A stretch of DNA of 64,000 bases, taken from contig JAEBUN010000068.1 in assembly GCA_023014365.1 (NCBI GenBank), positions 54,499-118,498 of the forward strand. The letters are read 5' to 3'. Source of the stretch: Lepiota brunneoincarnata (taxonomy: Eukaryota > Basidiomycota > Agaricomycetes > Agaricales > Agaricaceae). Both the position numbers and the translations under genes were made by a program. Positions 32,201 to 40,258 of this stretch are shown piece by piece (the first letter of the stretch is position 1; every line of letters starts with the position of its first letter). Under the pieces are notes generated by a model that saw nothing but the letters and a program-made list of their open reading frames with translations, was not told the DNA's origin and ran no database searches.

Positions 32201-33163
32201 TACGACCGAGGGGCGGAGGACGCCCTCACGGCCCATGTCGCAGCTCTCGACCGGGTTCTGGCCCGGGCGCAGACTGATCCGGGGGTTCTAGTGGCAGCGA
32301 CGGACGCGAGTCTGCCGCCCCGCCGGGTCCACCAGGCGGTTTCGGCCGCCCAAGTATTCCAGGGGCTGGGCTGCATCTATGCGGTCCGGCTTCCGGGGGG
32401 GAAGGTTACGGCTCCCGAGGCCGAGCTTTTCGCCATCCGACTGGCGGTGTCCAAGGCAGTTTCTGTCGAGGGCGCCGCTGGTCTTGTCTTGTTCACCGAC
32501 ACGATGGCCTCGGCCAGGCGGGCGGTGGACCCGTCGGTGCACTCCGCCCAGGGTCATTCCTTGGCGGTCTGCCACCTTCTCGCCGAGTGGTTTGCCGGGG
32601 GTCCGGCCCGCTCGGTCCATTTCTGGGAGGTCCCTTCGCGTGCGAAGTGGCCTTTCCACACTCAGGTGCACGACTTCGCAAGGTCGTTGCCTCCCGTTGG
32701 GGTAGGGGCTCGTCCCCGGGCCTCGCTTGACTACCTCCGCAAGGAGGAAGTGCGGTCGTGTCAGGACTGCTGGATCGACTTGTTCCAGGATCCTGACCAC
32801 CGCGGGCATGGTTTCCTCCAGCTCGCCAGGGACGATGACCGTCCCCTGCGGCCCACGTATCTCCACGGTGGTGCCTGGATCCCGCACGCTCACTCGGTGT
32901 CAGTAATGGCCCGGATGACACGTGCTATTCTCAACCACGCACCGATAGGGGGCTATCAGAGGCGCTTTTTCCCACAGGAGGATTATTCCTGTCGCTGCGG
33001 GTTTCGGGAGGAAACTCGTGAGCACGTGTTTCGGAGCTGCCCTAGGCACTCCATGGCGGGGGTCCCGGCTACGGTCGAGGCCCTCATTGCTTTCCTCGAA
33101 GCGTCCCCGACCGCGTTCACGTTCGCTGAGAGGGCTGGGCCCCCCCCGGGGGGTATCGGCTAG
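29279..33163 (+). CDS. LINE-A ORF2 polyprotein, intact (endonuclease, RT, RNase H)
   Basis: A 1294-residue protein doing target-primed reverse transcription. Endonuclease: SQN at the N-terminus, Glu47 (QEPPW), Asp162/Asn164 (GDFNC), Asp243-His244 (SDHCPL). RT: Asp595 (FDIAQFF), GQGSALSPV, Tyr688-Val-Asp690-Asp691. RNase H: Asp1009 (ATDASLPP), Glu about 1047-1049 (PEAELFAI), Asp1074 (LFTDTMAS). The C-terminal zinc segment starts at Cys1238 (CRCGFREETREHVFRSC). The ATG overlaps the ORF1 stop as ATGA, so coupled reinitiation is likely. The domain order fits the Tad1 / I-like fungal LINEs. All catalytic residues are present. Function is unproven, and this copy lacks a promoter because its 5' end is missing. 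Confidence 0.93.
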   Translation: MNRDCQEPRRLRRACCIWSQNVFRSYILVDSLLEQFKDEVDMFLLQEPPWRSIRRVPSSSDPDGDEVVGAPKHPEWLCLFHPPSSPDQPPRVMAYVHNQMMRLRPSLRHDVVDHRDVMAVSMFLHGEAVYFLNVYSDDRQSGIRYLADAVDSLPQCALMSGDFNCRSPQWDPWAPHNPAAAASLLETADSLGLDLSLPENPGPTHFPFEEGLASTVIDLVFTRVTAGHLPLPTRCPDLRGQSDHCPLRITVPLEAFEEAVPRRSLKRDSDEEAEFLAEVSTGLMGLDFPDLGSSDRIDEVALAISAVFSEAWLAHSKEICVVSRSKPWWDDECSRTYAVYSRSRDREDARTFKRTWKAAKRKFFDERIEEIASSNKRPWDLMDWVRACKLPPCEAIRYRDRPCNTLKELWEGLHGSYNAANDRPVDVGVLDQIDPLPPWEWPVFSDLEMHEALRACSSLSSPGPDHITWSHLKSVLAGPTVTRLVCWIADACMECGHWPRHFKESVSVIIPKPGKPSYATPKAFRPIVLLNTLGKLIEKMISRRLQFEAVKFGMFHPNQFGGVIQRSTEDAGAYLVHLVRAGWARGLKTSVLAFDIAQFFPSLNHGMLLAVLARQGFSPCVGRFFASYLTGRFTRYAWNSFLSEPFRAEVGVGQGSALSPVLSGLYLAPAMYIIERRLPQPGLSLLSYVDDGTIVAQAWDLDANCVLLRRSYEVVHDTFTRFALVVEHDKSELFHFSRDRSGENPPVDLGFPPFTGATPLRPKTYWRYLGFYFDRALTFKEHVRFYSTKAISTVKAMGMLGNSVRGLLPDQKRLLYRSCVVPIATYGFRLWYYRGARCKGALDHLRRMQRRAALWITGAFRTSPNGGVGAIAGLIPIHLHLRKLRDRAELRYATLAPGHPVRALLGWGYSGDLRSHVRSIARLPPRELVKVKGPVVDANQRLAALAGPFDAVAPEAWPGRRLLDVYPDRVRFHSYDRGAEDALTAHVAALDRVLARAQTDPGVLVAATDASLPPRRVHQAVSAAQVFQGLGCIYAVRLPGGKVTAPEAELFAIRLAVSKAVSVEGAAGLVLFTDTMASARRAVDPSVHSAQGHSLAVCHLLAEWFAGGPARSVHFWEVPSRAKWPFHTQVHDFARSLPPVGVGARPRASLDYLRKEEVRSCQDCWIDLFQDPDHRGHGFLQLARDDDRPLRPTYLHGGAWIPHAHSVSVMARMTRAILNHAPIGGYQRRFFPQEDYSCRCGFREETREHVFRSCPRHSMAGVPATVEALIAFLEASPTAFTFAERAGPPPGGIG

Positions 33164-33502
33164 TGGCTCTGCCTGGCGCCCAGTTGGGTCCGGGCTGAGG
33201 CGTTGGTTATTCCCCCGCTGTCTTCGGGCGGCGTGTAGGGATTTACGCGGGAATTGACCCCTAACCCCCGATAAGGGGGGGGACCTCGCCCCGGCTTTGC
33301 TCCCGTGCCGCGCGCCGGGCGGTAGCCGTCTTCCCGCCTCCGTTCACTCGGGGCGGCTTCGTCCTGGGCATGGGGAAACGCATGCCCGCATCCGCGGTCA
33401 CGCGTTGTATGTACAGATACCCCGTAGTGTACGGCTCGGTCGTTTGTACTGTAGTACGTTGCTGCGCACGGCCTCCCTACGTGGCCCGTGTAATAAATTG
33501 GA

Positions 33503-33537
<35 letters not shown>
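33164..33537 (+). other. 3' UTR and poly(A) of A4
   Basis: 344 nt with one copy of the module shared with family B: GGTTATTC, a C/G hairpin, CGTGTAGGGATTTA..GAATTGACCCCTAAC (33232-33264) and hairpin CCCCC-gataa-GGGGG (33265-33279), then GGACC. The end AATAAATTGGAGATTT is followed by 30 A's. Confidence 0.8.
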
Positions 33538-33540
<3 letters not shown>

Positions 33541-33551
33541 CACGTCCTCTC
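33538..33551 (+). repeat. Right 14-bp TSD of the head-to-head A pair
   Basis: TACCACGTCCTCTC, identical to 24613-24626. B5 ORF2 continues in frame from here. Confidence 0.93.
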
Positions 33552-34835
33552 CGCCTGCGTGGGGAGAGCGTCTAGCACAGAGGTATCTACAGCGCGGCCA
33601 GAGGCTGCATTGTAGGTACCGTGAAGAGCATCCCACAGGGAGCCCATATCGTGGCACGGCACGCCCTCGTGCTGTATTGCGTCACACGCAGGTAACTTGC
33701 ACTGCTTGACCCAGGCCATCAGGTCCCAGGGGTGCTTGTTCGCAGAGGCAATCTCCTCAATCTTCTCATCGAAGAACTTGCATTTAACGGCCTTAGTGGC
33801 ACGCCGGAACTCGCACCACGCTTCCCTCGAGGGGGAGGCCCAGTACGCCCTAATGGCAGCGGTGCAGTCATCATTCCACCAAGGATTAGACCGCCCTACA
33901 ATGAACACCTCCTCAGAGAAGGCGTCCCAGGCCTGAGAGATGATCCGAGCCACGGCCGAGGCCGCAGACTCCACCTCCACAGGCGTGCCCAAGGGCAGCT
34001 GCAAGGCGGCCAGCCCCTCACATACCTGCGCCACGAATTTCAACTCCTCATCGCTATCGGGCTTCAGAACACAGCGGATCACTCTGGTTATAAATTGAGT
34101 GACCGGAAGGACCAGAGTAAGAGGCGCGTGGTCCAAAGGACCGCACATCTCCAGATTGATCAGGGGCCTGAGATTCGGATCTCGAGCCATCGGGAGGAAG
34201 ATGAGATCGATCACCGAAGGTGACAGATTCACATCGTGCAGGAAGTGAGTTGGGCCCAGAACCACCGGGAGCACCAAATCAAGCCCCAGATCCATCCCAA
34301 CCTCCAAAAGAGATTGGGCGATCCCCGGATGTGAGACCCGATTAGGATCCCACCGCTCTGAGTGGCAATTGAAGTCGCCCGCCATGTACGTTATGGCAGG
34401 CAGGGAGTCCACCAGCCCCCGAAGGGCCAGAATGGTGGTGTGGCGGTCGTCCGAATAGACGTTCATGAGATTAAAGGTGTGCCCCCCTTGCCACAGGGAC
34501 ACAACCATAATGTCGCGGTGATCGACCAAGTCCCTACGGAGGGACAGTCGCAGCAGCTTCAGCCTCGAGTGGACATAAGCCAACACCCGCGGGGACGAAT
34601 CGCCCGGCTGAGGATTCCAGATGCACACCCACTCCGGATGGAGCAGGGCGCCTACAACATCCTCACCATCCCTAGAGACGGTAGAGGGAGCCTTACGGAG
34701 GTTTCGCCAAGGGGGCTCTTGCACGAACAAGACGTCAAAGTCATTTTTATATAACTTGAGAAAAGAGTCCAGCAGAATGTAATTACGATTTACATTCTGA
34801 GAGCATATACGTAACTTGTTAAGGTACCTAGGCAT
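33552..34835 (-). pseudogene. LINE-B ORF2 of B5, N-terminal part (endonuclease)
   Basis: ATG at 34835-34833 (MPRYLNKLRICSQNVN), Glu in QEPPWRNL near residue 41, GDFNCHSERWDP near 155, PTHF, and the Asp-His of GPLDHAPL (lost in B2). The endonuclease looks intact. The frame continues across the A pair into 24612. The ORF1 stop TAG overlaps the start by 8 nt, as in B2, and the last ORF1 residues (LTQPRSNA) are seen up to 34858. Confidence 0.88.
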
Positions 34836-34858
34836 TACTCCTAGGTTGAGTTAGTGAG

Positions 34859-35168
34859 TGTTGAAGCAGGAGCGTTGGGGGACTGGTAAGGAGTGCTAAC
34901 AGTGAAGGAACGAGTGTATTACGTGAAGGGAACGACTAGAAATGAAAGGAACAAGCTGTGGACAGCTGTGAGAGACTCGAGTGGAGATAGCACTAACTAC
35001 TCACCTGTGGACAGCTGTGAGAGACTGGAAGTCCCAAAAGCGTCCACAGGTGCAAGTCCATGTCTAGATCACATGACTAGCTACCAAAAGCGTCCAGGCC
35101 TATCTACAAGTCCACAAACACAACAACAAACAAGTGGGACTGTTTAGAGCACAATGAGACAAGTGCAC
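34859..35168 (-). repeat. Partial copia LTR (310 bp, R-U5-like)
   Basis: Matches the copia LTR from its 3' end (CAACA, here TGTTGAAG at 34859) to GTGCACAC at 35168, and lacks the first ~59 bp of U3. The breakpoint is 25-30 bp downstream of the TATA-like CTATATG of the full LTR, so the piece equals the predicted R-U5. The left flank is B5 ORF1. No 5-bp TSD is visible. Confidence 0.75.
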
Positions 35169-35741
35169 ACTTTGGATGATGCTGTCGCTGATTTTATCCT
35201 GTCTGAGGCATCAGAGTGCTTTCTAGATCCCTCAGTTACACACTCTATCCAGTTGCTGGACTCCAGTGACCACAATACTGTCTCTCTTAGACGGGCATCG
35301 CTGCGGGCAAATATGCAACATTTTGCATATTTGCTCTGTGATACTTTCATCAGCAACAGCTACTTAGTTGCAGCTGCTGAACCATCTACGCTGCACTCCC
35401 AGGGTGTTGTACCCCCTGAGCAGGTGCATGCCACTATTTCTTTCATTGACCGAGTTACCCACTGGGTCCAACGCACTGCACTTGCAAGGCCCCTCCCACC
35501 AGGAGGTGCTGAGCAACTTACGCTGGCAGCTATGGAACTTCTCCAGGCTGTCATGCACTTCCCTCAGGCTCTGCCACTAGTTGAGCAGATAGAGGCTTAT
35601 GCGGCACAGCAGAGTTCTCCTCCGGTGGGGGACTCTGGCTATGCCTCACTTTCACCAACGCATGCATCAGAGATATGCCCCAGCGAGGGGACATCTCACT
35701 CTCAAACAGGATGCCGGAGATCCCGGTGTTACCGTCTCTGA
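35154..35741 (+). CDS. Hypothetical protein in element G (195 codons)
   Basis: The longest frame in G, from ATG 35154 to TGA at 35739-35741. The ATG lies in the LTR piece. The protein is acidic to neutral with a helical central part (SLRRASLRANMQHFAYLLCD; ISFIDRVTHWVQRTAL; LAAMELLQAVMHFPQALPL) and a Ser-rich tail. I recognise no family, catalytic motif or signal peptide. It is unlike LINE ORF1 and may be a captured host exon or an element-specific protein. Codon use has not been tested; coding status is uncertain. Confidence 0.35.
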   Translation: MRQVHTLDDAVADFILSEASECFLDPSVTHSIQLLDSSDHNTVSLRRASLRANMQHFAYLLCDTFISNSYLVAAAEPSTLHSQGVVPPEQVHATISFIDRVTHWVQRTALARPLPPGGAEQLTLAAMELLQAVMHFPQALPLVEQIEAYAAQQSSPPVGDSGYASLSPTHASEICPSEGTSHSQTGCRRSRCYRL

Positions 35742-36409
35742 CCTATGTTAGAGGGGGTGTGTATTCCTGTATCAACCACTGATAAAGTGGATGGGCTTCC
35801 ACTACGCCCAGGTTGCCCTTTGTCGCCGACATTGCGGTTGACCCTTTTCCCTTCCCTTTGGGAAGTTTACCTTGCTTCCATGGTTATTGTCCACCTACAT
35901 GGGCATTTGCGGTGAATTAACATCGTCGTGCTACACACATGGGGACCATGGACCCTTGTTTATTTAGTAGGTCTTCAGACCTGCCCTTCTGCATTGGGCT
36001 CCCAGGGCCTGCAGATTTTATTCCCACAGGAATTTCCTGTGGTCTGCGCTGGGCCCTTTTTAGGTTCCAGTATTTGTCCGGAGGGGAGTATGTAGTACAT
36101 ACTCCCTGCTCCAGCCACTGTCCTCTGGGAAGGTGTGGTATCAGAGTGGGCTACTGGGTGGGACCCCATGTGTCTGGTGCCCTTCGGGTGCAGGCATGTG
36201 CTAACCACTGGGTAGTCTCCCACTTGTTTCTCCGCTTCTTACGGGTGGTTTCCTCCTGAGCTTGGGGTGACGCAAGCTCGCGTTGGCAGGCATGCCAGTA
36301 TGTAGGGTGGACTTTGTAGCTACTTGCCCCCTGTAGTAGGTAGTTGCACACGGCCTCCCATCGCGGCCCGCGTTATAAATTGCAGATTTAAAAAAAAAAA
36401 AAAAAAAAA
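35169..36409 (+). mobile_element. Poly(A)-tailed non-autonomous element G with a LINE-A-like 3' end
   Basis: A 1.24-kb unit ending in 20 A's (36390-36409). The last ~65 bp (GTAGTAGGTAGTTGCACACGG...CGTTATAAATTGCAGATTT) align with the family-A terminus, while the rest has no similarity to A or B. The copia LTR segment before it (34982-35168) reappears after its tail (36410-36597), ~187 bp with four differences, either a very long target duplication or two LTR pieces. It probably relies on LINE-A machinery. The internal part has short palindromes (CCACAGGAA/TTCCTGTGG near 36025). Confidence 0.65.
35742..36389 (+). other. Non-coding part of element G
   Basis: 648 bp without a convincing frame. 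It holds TATGTAGTACATA and AGGTCttcaGACCT palindromes. GGTATCAGAGTGGG near 36138 resembles a tRNA-iMet primer site of LTR elements, but no LTR is adjacent. It ends in the LINE-A-like tail. Confidence 0.4.
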
Positions 36410-36597
36410 AGAGATAGAACTAACTACTCACCTGTGGACAGCTGTGAGAGACTGGAAGTCCCAAAAGCGTCCACAGGTGCAAGTCCATGTCTAGATCACA
36501 TGACTAGCCACCAAAAGCGTTCAGGCCTATCTACAAGTCCACAAACACAACAACAAACAAGTGGGACTGTTCAGAGCACAATGAGACAAGTGCACAC
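36410..36597 (-). repeat. Second partial copia LTR (188 bp)
   Basis: About 98% identical to 34982-35168 and ending at the same base (GTGCACAC), after which LINE-A ORF2 begins directly at 36598. It could be the right copy of a ~187-bp duplication made when G inserted, or an independent LTR remnant. Confidence 0.7.
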
Positions 36598-39500
36598 AAC
36601 CCGGGCCCCACGCATTTCCCCTTTGAGGAGGGGCTTGCTTCTACCGTGATCGACCTCGTGTTTGCGAGGGCGGCCGCGGGCCACCTGCCGCTTCCCATGC
36701 GGTGTCCCGATCTGCGGGGTCAATCTGACCATTGCCCCCTTCGGATCACTGTCCCCCTGGAAGCCTTTGAGGAGGCGGTACCCAGGCGCTCGCTGAAGCG
36801 GGGCTCGGATGAGGAGGCCGAGTTCCTAGCTGAGGTCTCGATGGGGCTTATGGGTCTGGAGTACCCAGACCTAGGCTCATCCGGCAGGATCGACGAGGTA
36901 GCCCTGGCTATCTCTGCGGTCTTCTCCGAGGCGTGGCTTGCCCACTCCAAGGAGATCTGCGTCGTCTCGCGGTCTAAACCGTGGTGGGACGATGAGTGCT
37001 CGCGCACTTACGCAGTGTATTCTCAGTCTCGGGACCGGGAGGACGCTCGCACGTTTAAGCGGACCTGGAAGGCCGCCAAGCGCAAGTTCTTCGATGAGCG
37101 CATCGAGGAGATTGCTTCTACCAACAAGCGCCCCTGGGACCTGATGGACTGGGTCAGGGCACGCAAGTTACCTCCCTGCGAGGCGATCCGCTACCGTGAT
37201 CGCCCCTGCAACACTCTCGAGGAGCTCTGGGAAGGGCTCCATGGGTCTTACAACGCCGCCAATGACCGTCCGGTCGATGTCGGGGTTCTTGATCAGATCA
37301 ATCCGCTCCCACCGCGGGAGTGGCCGGTCTTTTCCGACTTGGAGATGCACGAGGCCTTGCGCGCGTGCTCTTCTCTGTCCTCACCCGGTCCGGACCACGT
37401 CACGTGGACGCACCTCAAGTCTGTTCTGGCGGGCCCGACGGTCACCCGTTTGGTCTGTCGGATAGCCGATGCCTGCATGGAGTGCGGGCATTGGCCTCGT
37501 CACTTTAAGGAGAGCGTGTCGGTTATCATACCGAAGCCTGGCAAGCCCTCCTATGCCACTCCGAAGGCGTTCAGACCGATCATCCTTCTCAATACTCTCG
37601 GTAAGCTTATCGAGAAAATGATCGCGCGCCGCTTGCAGTTTGAGGCTGTCAAGTTTGGCGTGTTCCATCCGAACCAGTTCGGCGGTGTGATCCAGCGGTC
37701 CACCGAAGACGCTGGTGCCTACCTCGTGCACCTTGTCCGTGCTGGGTGGGCCCGCGGGTTGAAGACGAGTGTTCTCGCCTTCGACATCGCACAGTTCTTC
37801 CCATCCCTGAATCATGGGATGCTTCTCGCGGTTCTGGCTCGACAGGGGTTCTCCCCTTGTGTGGGCCGGTTCTTCGCTTCTTATCTCACGGGGAGGTTTA
37901 CCAGTTACGCCTGGAATTCCTTCCTGTCTGAACCGTTCCGGGCGGAGGTGGGGGTGGGCCAGGGGTCTGCCCTCTCACCCGTCCTGTCCGGCCTCTACTT
38001 GGCCCCAGCCATGTATATTATCGAGCGGCGGCTCCCTCAACCGGGCCTTTCGCTCCTGTCTTACGTCGACGATGGCACCATCGTGGCACAGGCCTGGGAC
38101 TTGGACGCTAACTGCATCCTACTCCGCAGGTCTTATGAGGTTGTCCATGACACCTTCACCCGGTTCGCGCTGGTCGTGGAGCACGACAAGTCCGAGCTCT
38201 TCCATTTCTCACGGGATCGTTCCGGTGAGAATCCCCCGGTGGACTTGGGGTTTCCCCCGTTCACTGGCGCTACCCCTCTTCGGCCCAAGACCTATTGGAG
38301 GTACTTGGGTTTCTATTTCGATCGTGCCCTTACGTTTAAGGAGCATGTTCGCTTCTATTCTACTAAGGCTATTTCCACGGTCAAGGCCATGGGAATGCTT
38401 GGTAACTCCGTCCGGGGGCTTCTGCCAGACCAGAAGCGCCTTCTATATCGGTCGTGCGTGGTTCCTATAGCCACGTACGGCTTTCGCTTGTGGTATTACC
38501 GGGGCGCCAGGTGTAAGGGCGCGCTGGACCACCTTCGCCGGATGCAGCGGCGGGCTGCACTCTGGATCACTGGCGCCTTCAGGACGTCACCCGATGGGGG
38601 GGTTGGGGCCATTGCGGGCCTGGTCCCCATTCATCTCCATCTCCAGAAGCTTCGTGACCGTGCCGAGCTGCGGTACGCCACGCTTGCTCCGGGCCACCCC
38701 GTTCGTGCCCTCCTTGGCTGGGGCTACAGCGGTGATCTCCGGTCTCATGTCCGGTCCATAGCCAGGCTCCCTCCCCGCGAGCTGATCAAGGTGAAGGGGC
38801 CTGTTGTCGACGCTAACCAGCGTCTTGCTGCCCTCGCTGGGCCTTTCGACGCGGTGGCGCCGGAGGCCTGGCCGGGGCGCCGTCTCTTGGATGTGTACCC
38901 CGAGCGGGTCCGCTTCCACTCTTATGACCGGGGGGCGGAGGACGCCCTTGCGGCCCATGTCGCGGCTCTCGACCGGGTTTTGGCCCGGGCGCAGGCTGAT
39001 CCGGGGGTTCTGGTGGCAGCGACGGACGCGAGTCTGCCGCCCCGCCAGGTCCACCAGGCGGTTTCGGCCGCCCAAGTGTTCCAGGGGCTGGACTGCGTCC
39101 GTGCGGTCCGGCTCCCGGGGGGGAAGGTTACGGCTCCCGAGGTCGAGCTTTTCGCCATCCGGCTGGCGGTGTCCAAGGCAGTTTCTGTCGAGGGCGCCGC
39201 TGGTCTCGTCCTGTTCACCGACTCGATGGCTTCGGCCAGGCGGGCGGTGGACCCGTCGGTGCACTCCGCCCAGGGTCATTCCCTGGCGGTCTGCCGCCTT
39301 CTTGCCGAGTGGTTCGCCGGGGGTCCGGCCCGCTCGGTCCATTTCTGGGAGGTCCCCTCGCGTGCGAGGTGGCCTTTCCACACTCAGGTGCACGACTTCG
39401 CGAGGTCGTTGCCTCCCGTTGGGGTAGGGGCTCGTCCCCGGGCCTCGCTTGACTACCTCCGCAAGGAGGAAGTACGGTCGTGTCAGGACCGCTGGATCGA

Positions 39501-39885
39501 CTTGTTCCAGGATCCTGACCATCGCGGGCATGGTTTCCTCCAGCTCGCCAGGGACGACGACCGTCCCCTGCGGCCCACATATCTCCACGGTGGTGCCTGG
39601 ATCCCGCACGCTCACTCGGTGTCAGTGATGGCCCGGATGACACGTGCTATTCTTAACCACGCGCTGATAGGGGGCTATCGGAGGCGCTTTTTCCCACAGG
39701 AGGATTACTCCTGTCGCTGCGGGTTTCGGGAGGAAACTCGCGAGCACGTGTTCCGGAGCTGCCCTAGGCACTCCATGGCGGGGGTCCCGGCTACGGTCGA
39801 GGCTCTCATTGCTTTCCTCGAGGCGTCCCCGACCGCATTCGCGTTCGCTGAGAGGGCTGGGCCCCCCCCGGGGGGTATCGGCTAG
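36598..39885 (+). pseudogene. LINE-A ORF2 of A5, N-terminally truncated, otherwise open
   Basis: 1095 codons without stop: endonuclease Asp-His (SDHCPL), RT (FDIAQFFPSLNHGM, GQGSALSPV, YVDDGT), RNase H (ATDASLPP, VTAPEVELFAI, LFTDSMAS) and the zinc segment CRCGFREETREHVFRSC. The first ~200 residues, holding the catalytic Glu and the GDFNC motif, are absent. PEVE replaces PEAE at the RNase H Glu region, a variant shared with the intact copy at 41659-45543. Confidence 0.85.
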
Positions 39886-39928
39886 TAGCTCTGCCTGGCG
39901 CCTGGTTGGGTCCGGGCTGGGGCGTCGT
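36598..39928 (+). mobile_element. LINE family A copy A5, truncated at both ends
   Basis: Starts in the endonuclease region (NPGPTHFPFEEG) and ends 40 bp into the 3' UTR at GGGGCG, with no poly(A). It is nearly identical to the reversed A copy at about 41620-44935, sharing diagnostic variants (SMGLMGLEYPDLGSSGRID, STNKRPW, DQINPLPP). The two arms make a long inverted repeat around 39929-41600. The missing tail indicates recombination rather than simple retrotransposition. Confidence 0.88.
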
Positions 39929-40258
39929 TCGGGTAGACAGCAGACTCGCGAGGCCTTTTGGGGGCCTTGGCAGCCGGGGCAGGGACCACAGTCTGCGATG
40001 CAGAACTGTAGCCGGGTCAAGAGGAGCCGGGGGGGGCATCCTGAGTGTGGACAGTAGCCATGGCGAGAGGGTCCGGCGACGAAGGATCCACCGGCAGGGG
40101 AGCTCCCGCCCCCTGAGTGGAGCGAGTAGACCTTGGAGGCATGCGCGTAGGACTATAAGATCGTGGATCAGGCTAGTAGAGCTCATTGTGCAGAGAGTTG
40201 AGGGGAAAGGCTGTGGCTGTGCACGAGAGATGGTAGCGGTCGTAGTCCAAGAAGGGAT
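39929..40258 (-). mobile_element. Isolated 5' end of a family-A LINE (5' UTR and ORF1 start)
   Basis: On the minus strand from 40258: CCTTCTTGGACTACGACC, then GTGCACAGCCACA and CTCAAC, the same order as the B 5' terminus. Then comes a Pro/Ser-rich ORF1 start (ATG at 40143-40141, MPPRSTRSTQGAGAPLP) with a TGA after GSS, and KAPKRPRESAVYPNDA. Its flank at 40259 is B6 sequence; at 39928 it abuts the 3' UTR of A5. Assignment to family A rests on its resemblance to, but difference from, the B 5' end, so it is an inference. Confidence 0.55.

Larger units (their letters stand above)
28251..33537 (+). mobile_element. LINE family A copy A4 (right member of a 5'-to-5' pair), intact ORF2
   Basis: Begins inside ORF1 at 28251, then has complete ORF2, 3' UTR and a 30-nt poly(A) at 33508-33537. 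It is followed by TACCACGTCCTCTC, the TSD shared with the left edge of A3. It is one of two copies here with an undamaged ORF2, so it is among the youngest insertions. Confidence 0.92.
21600..34858 (-). mobile_element. LINE family B copy B5, nearly complete, split by an A pair
   Basis: Poly(T) at 21600-21624, B 3' UTR, ORF2 and the last ~25 bp of ORF1, in two pieces 21600-24626 and 33552-34858, with the A3/A4 pair between. With the 14-bp TSD counted once, ORF2 is exactly 1286 codons including stop, with a single nonsense codon. Left flank is copia gag-pol; right flank is a partial copia LTR. No TSD is recognisable for B5, so its 5' side is a truncation or recombination junction. Confidence 0.88.

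Noticed and set aside
24627..33537. Classical 5' inversion (twin priming) of a single LINE
   Set aside because: Each half has its own 3' UTR and poly(A), and the two overlap in ORF2 content, so they cannot be two parts of one RNA.
24627..33537. Assembly fold-back artefact
   Set aside because: The two copies differ in sequence (frameshift only in the left one, several amino-acid differences) and have different truncation points, and the TSD is exact. It cannot be fully excluded without reads.
35154..35741. Calling the element G frame a known transposase or host gene
   Set aside because: No catalytic motif or family pattern could be recognised, so it is left as hypothetical.
36132..36148. Primer-binding site of an LTR element (GGTATCAGAGTGGG)
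   Set aside because: The match to a tRNA-iMet primer site is partial and no LTR end adjoins it. It lies inside the non-coding part of element G.
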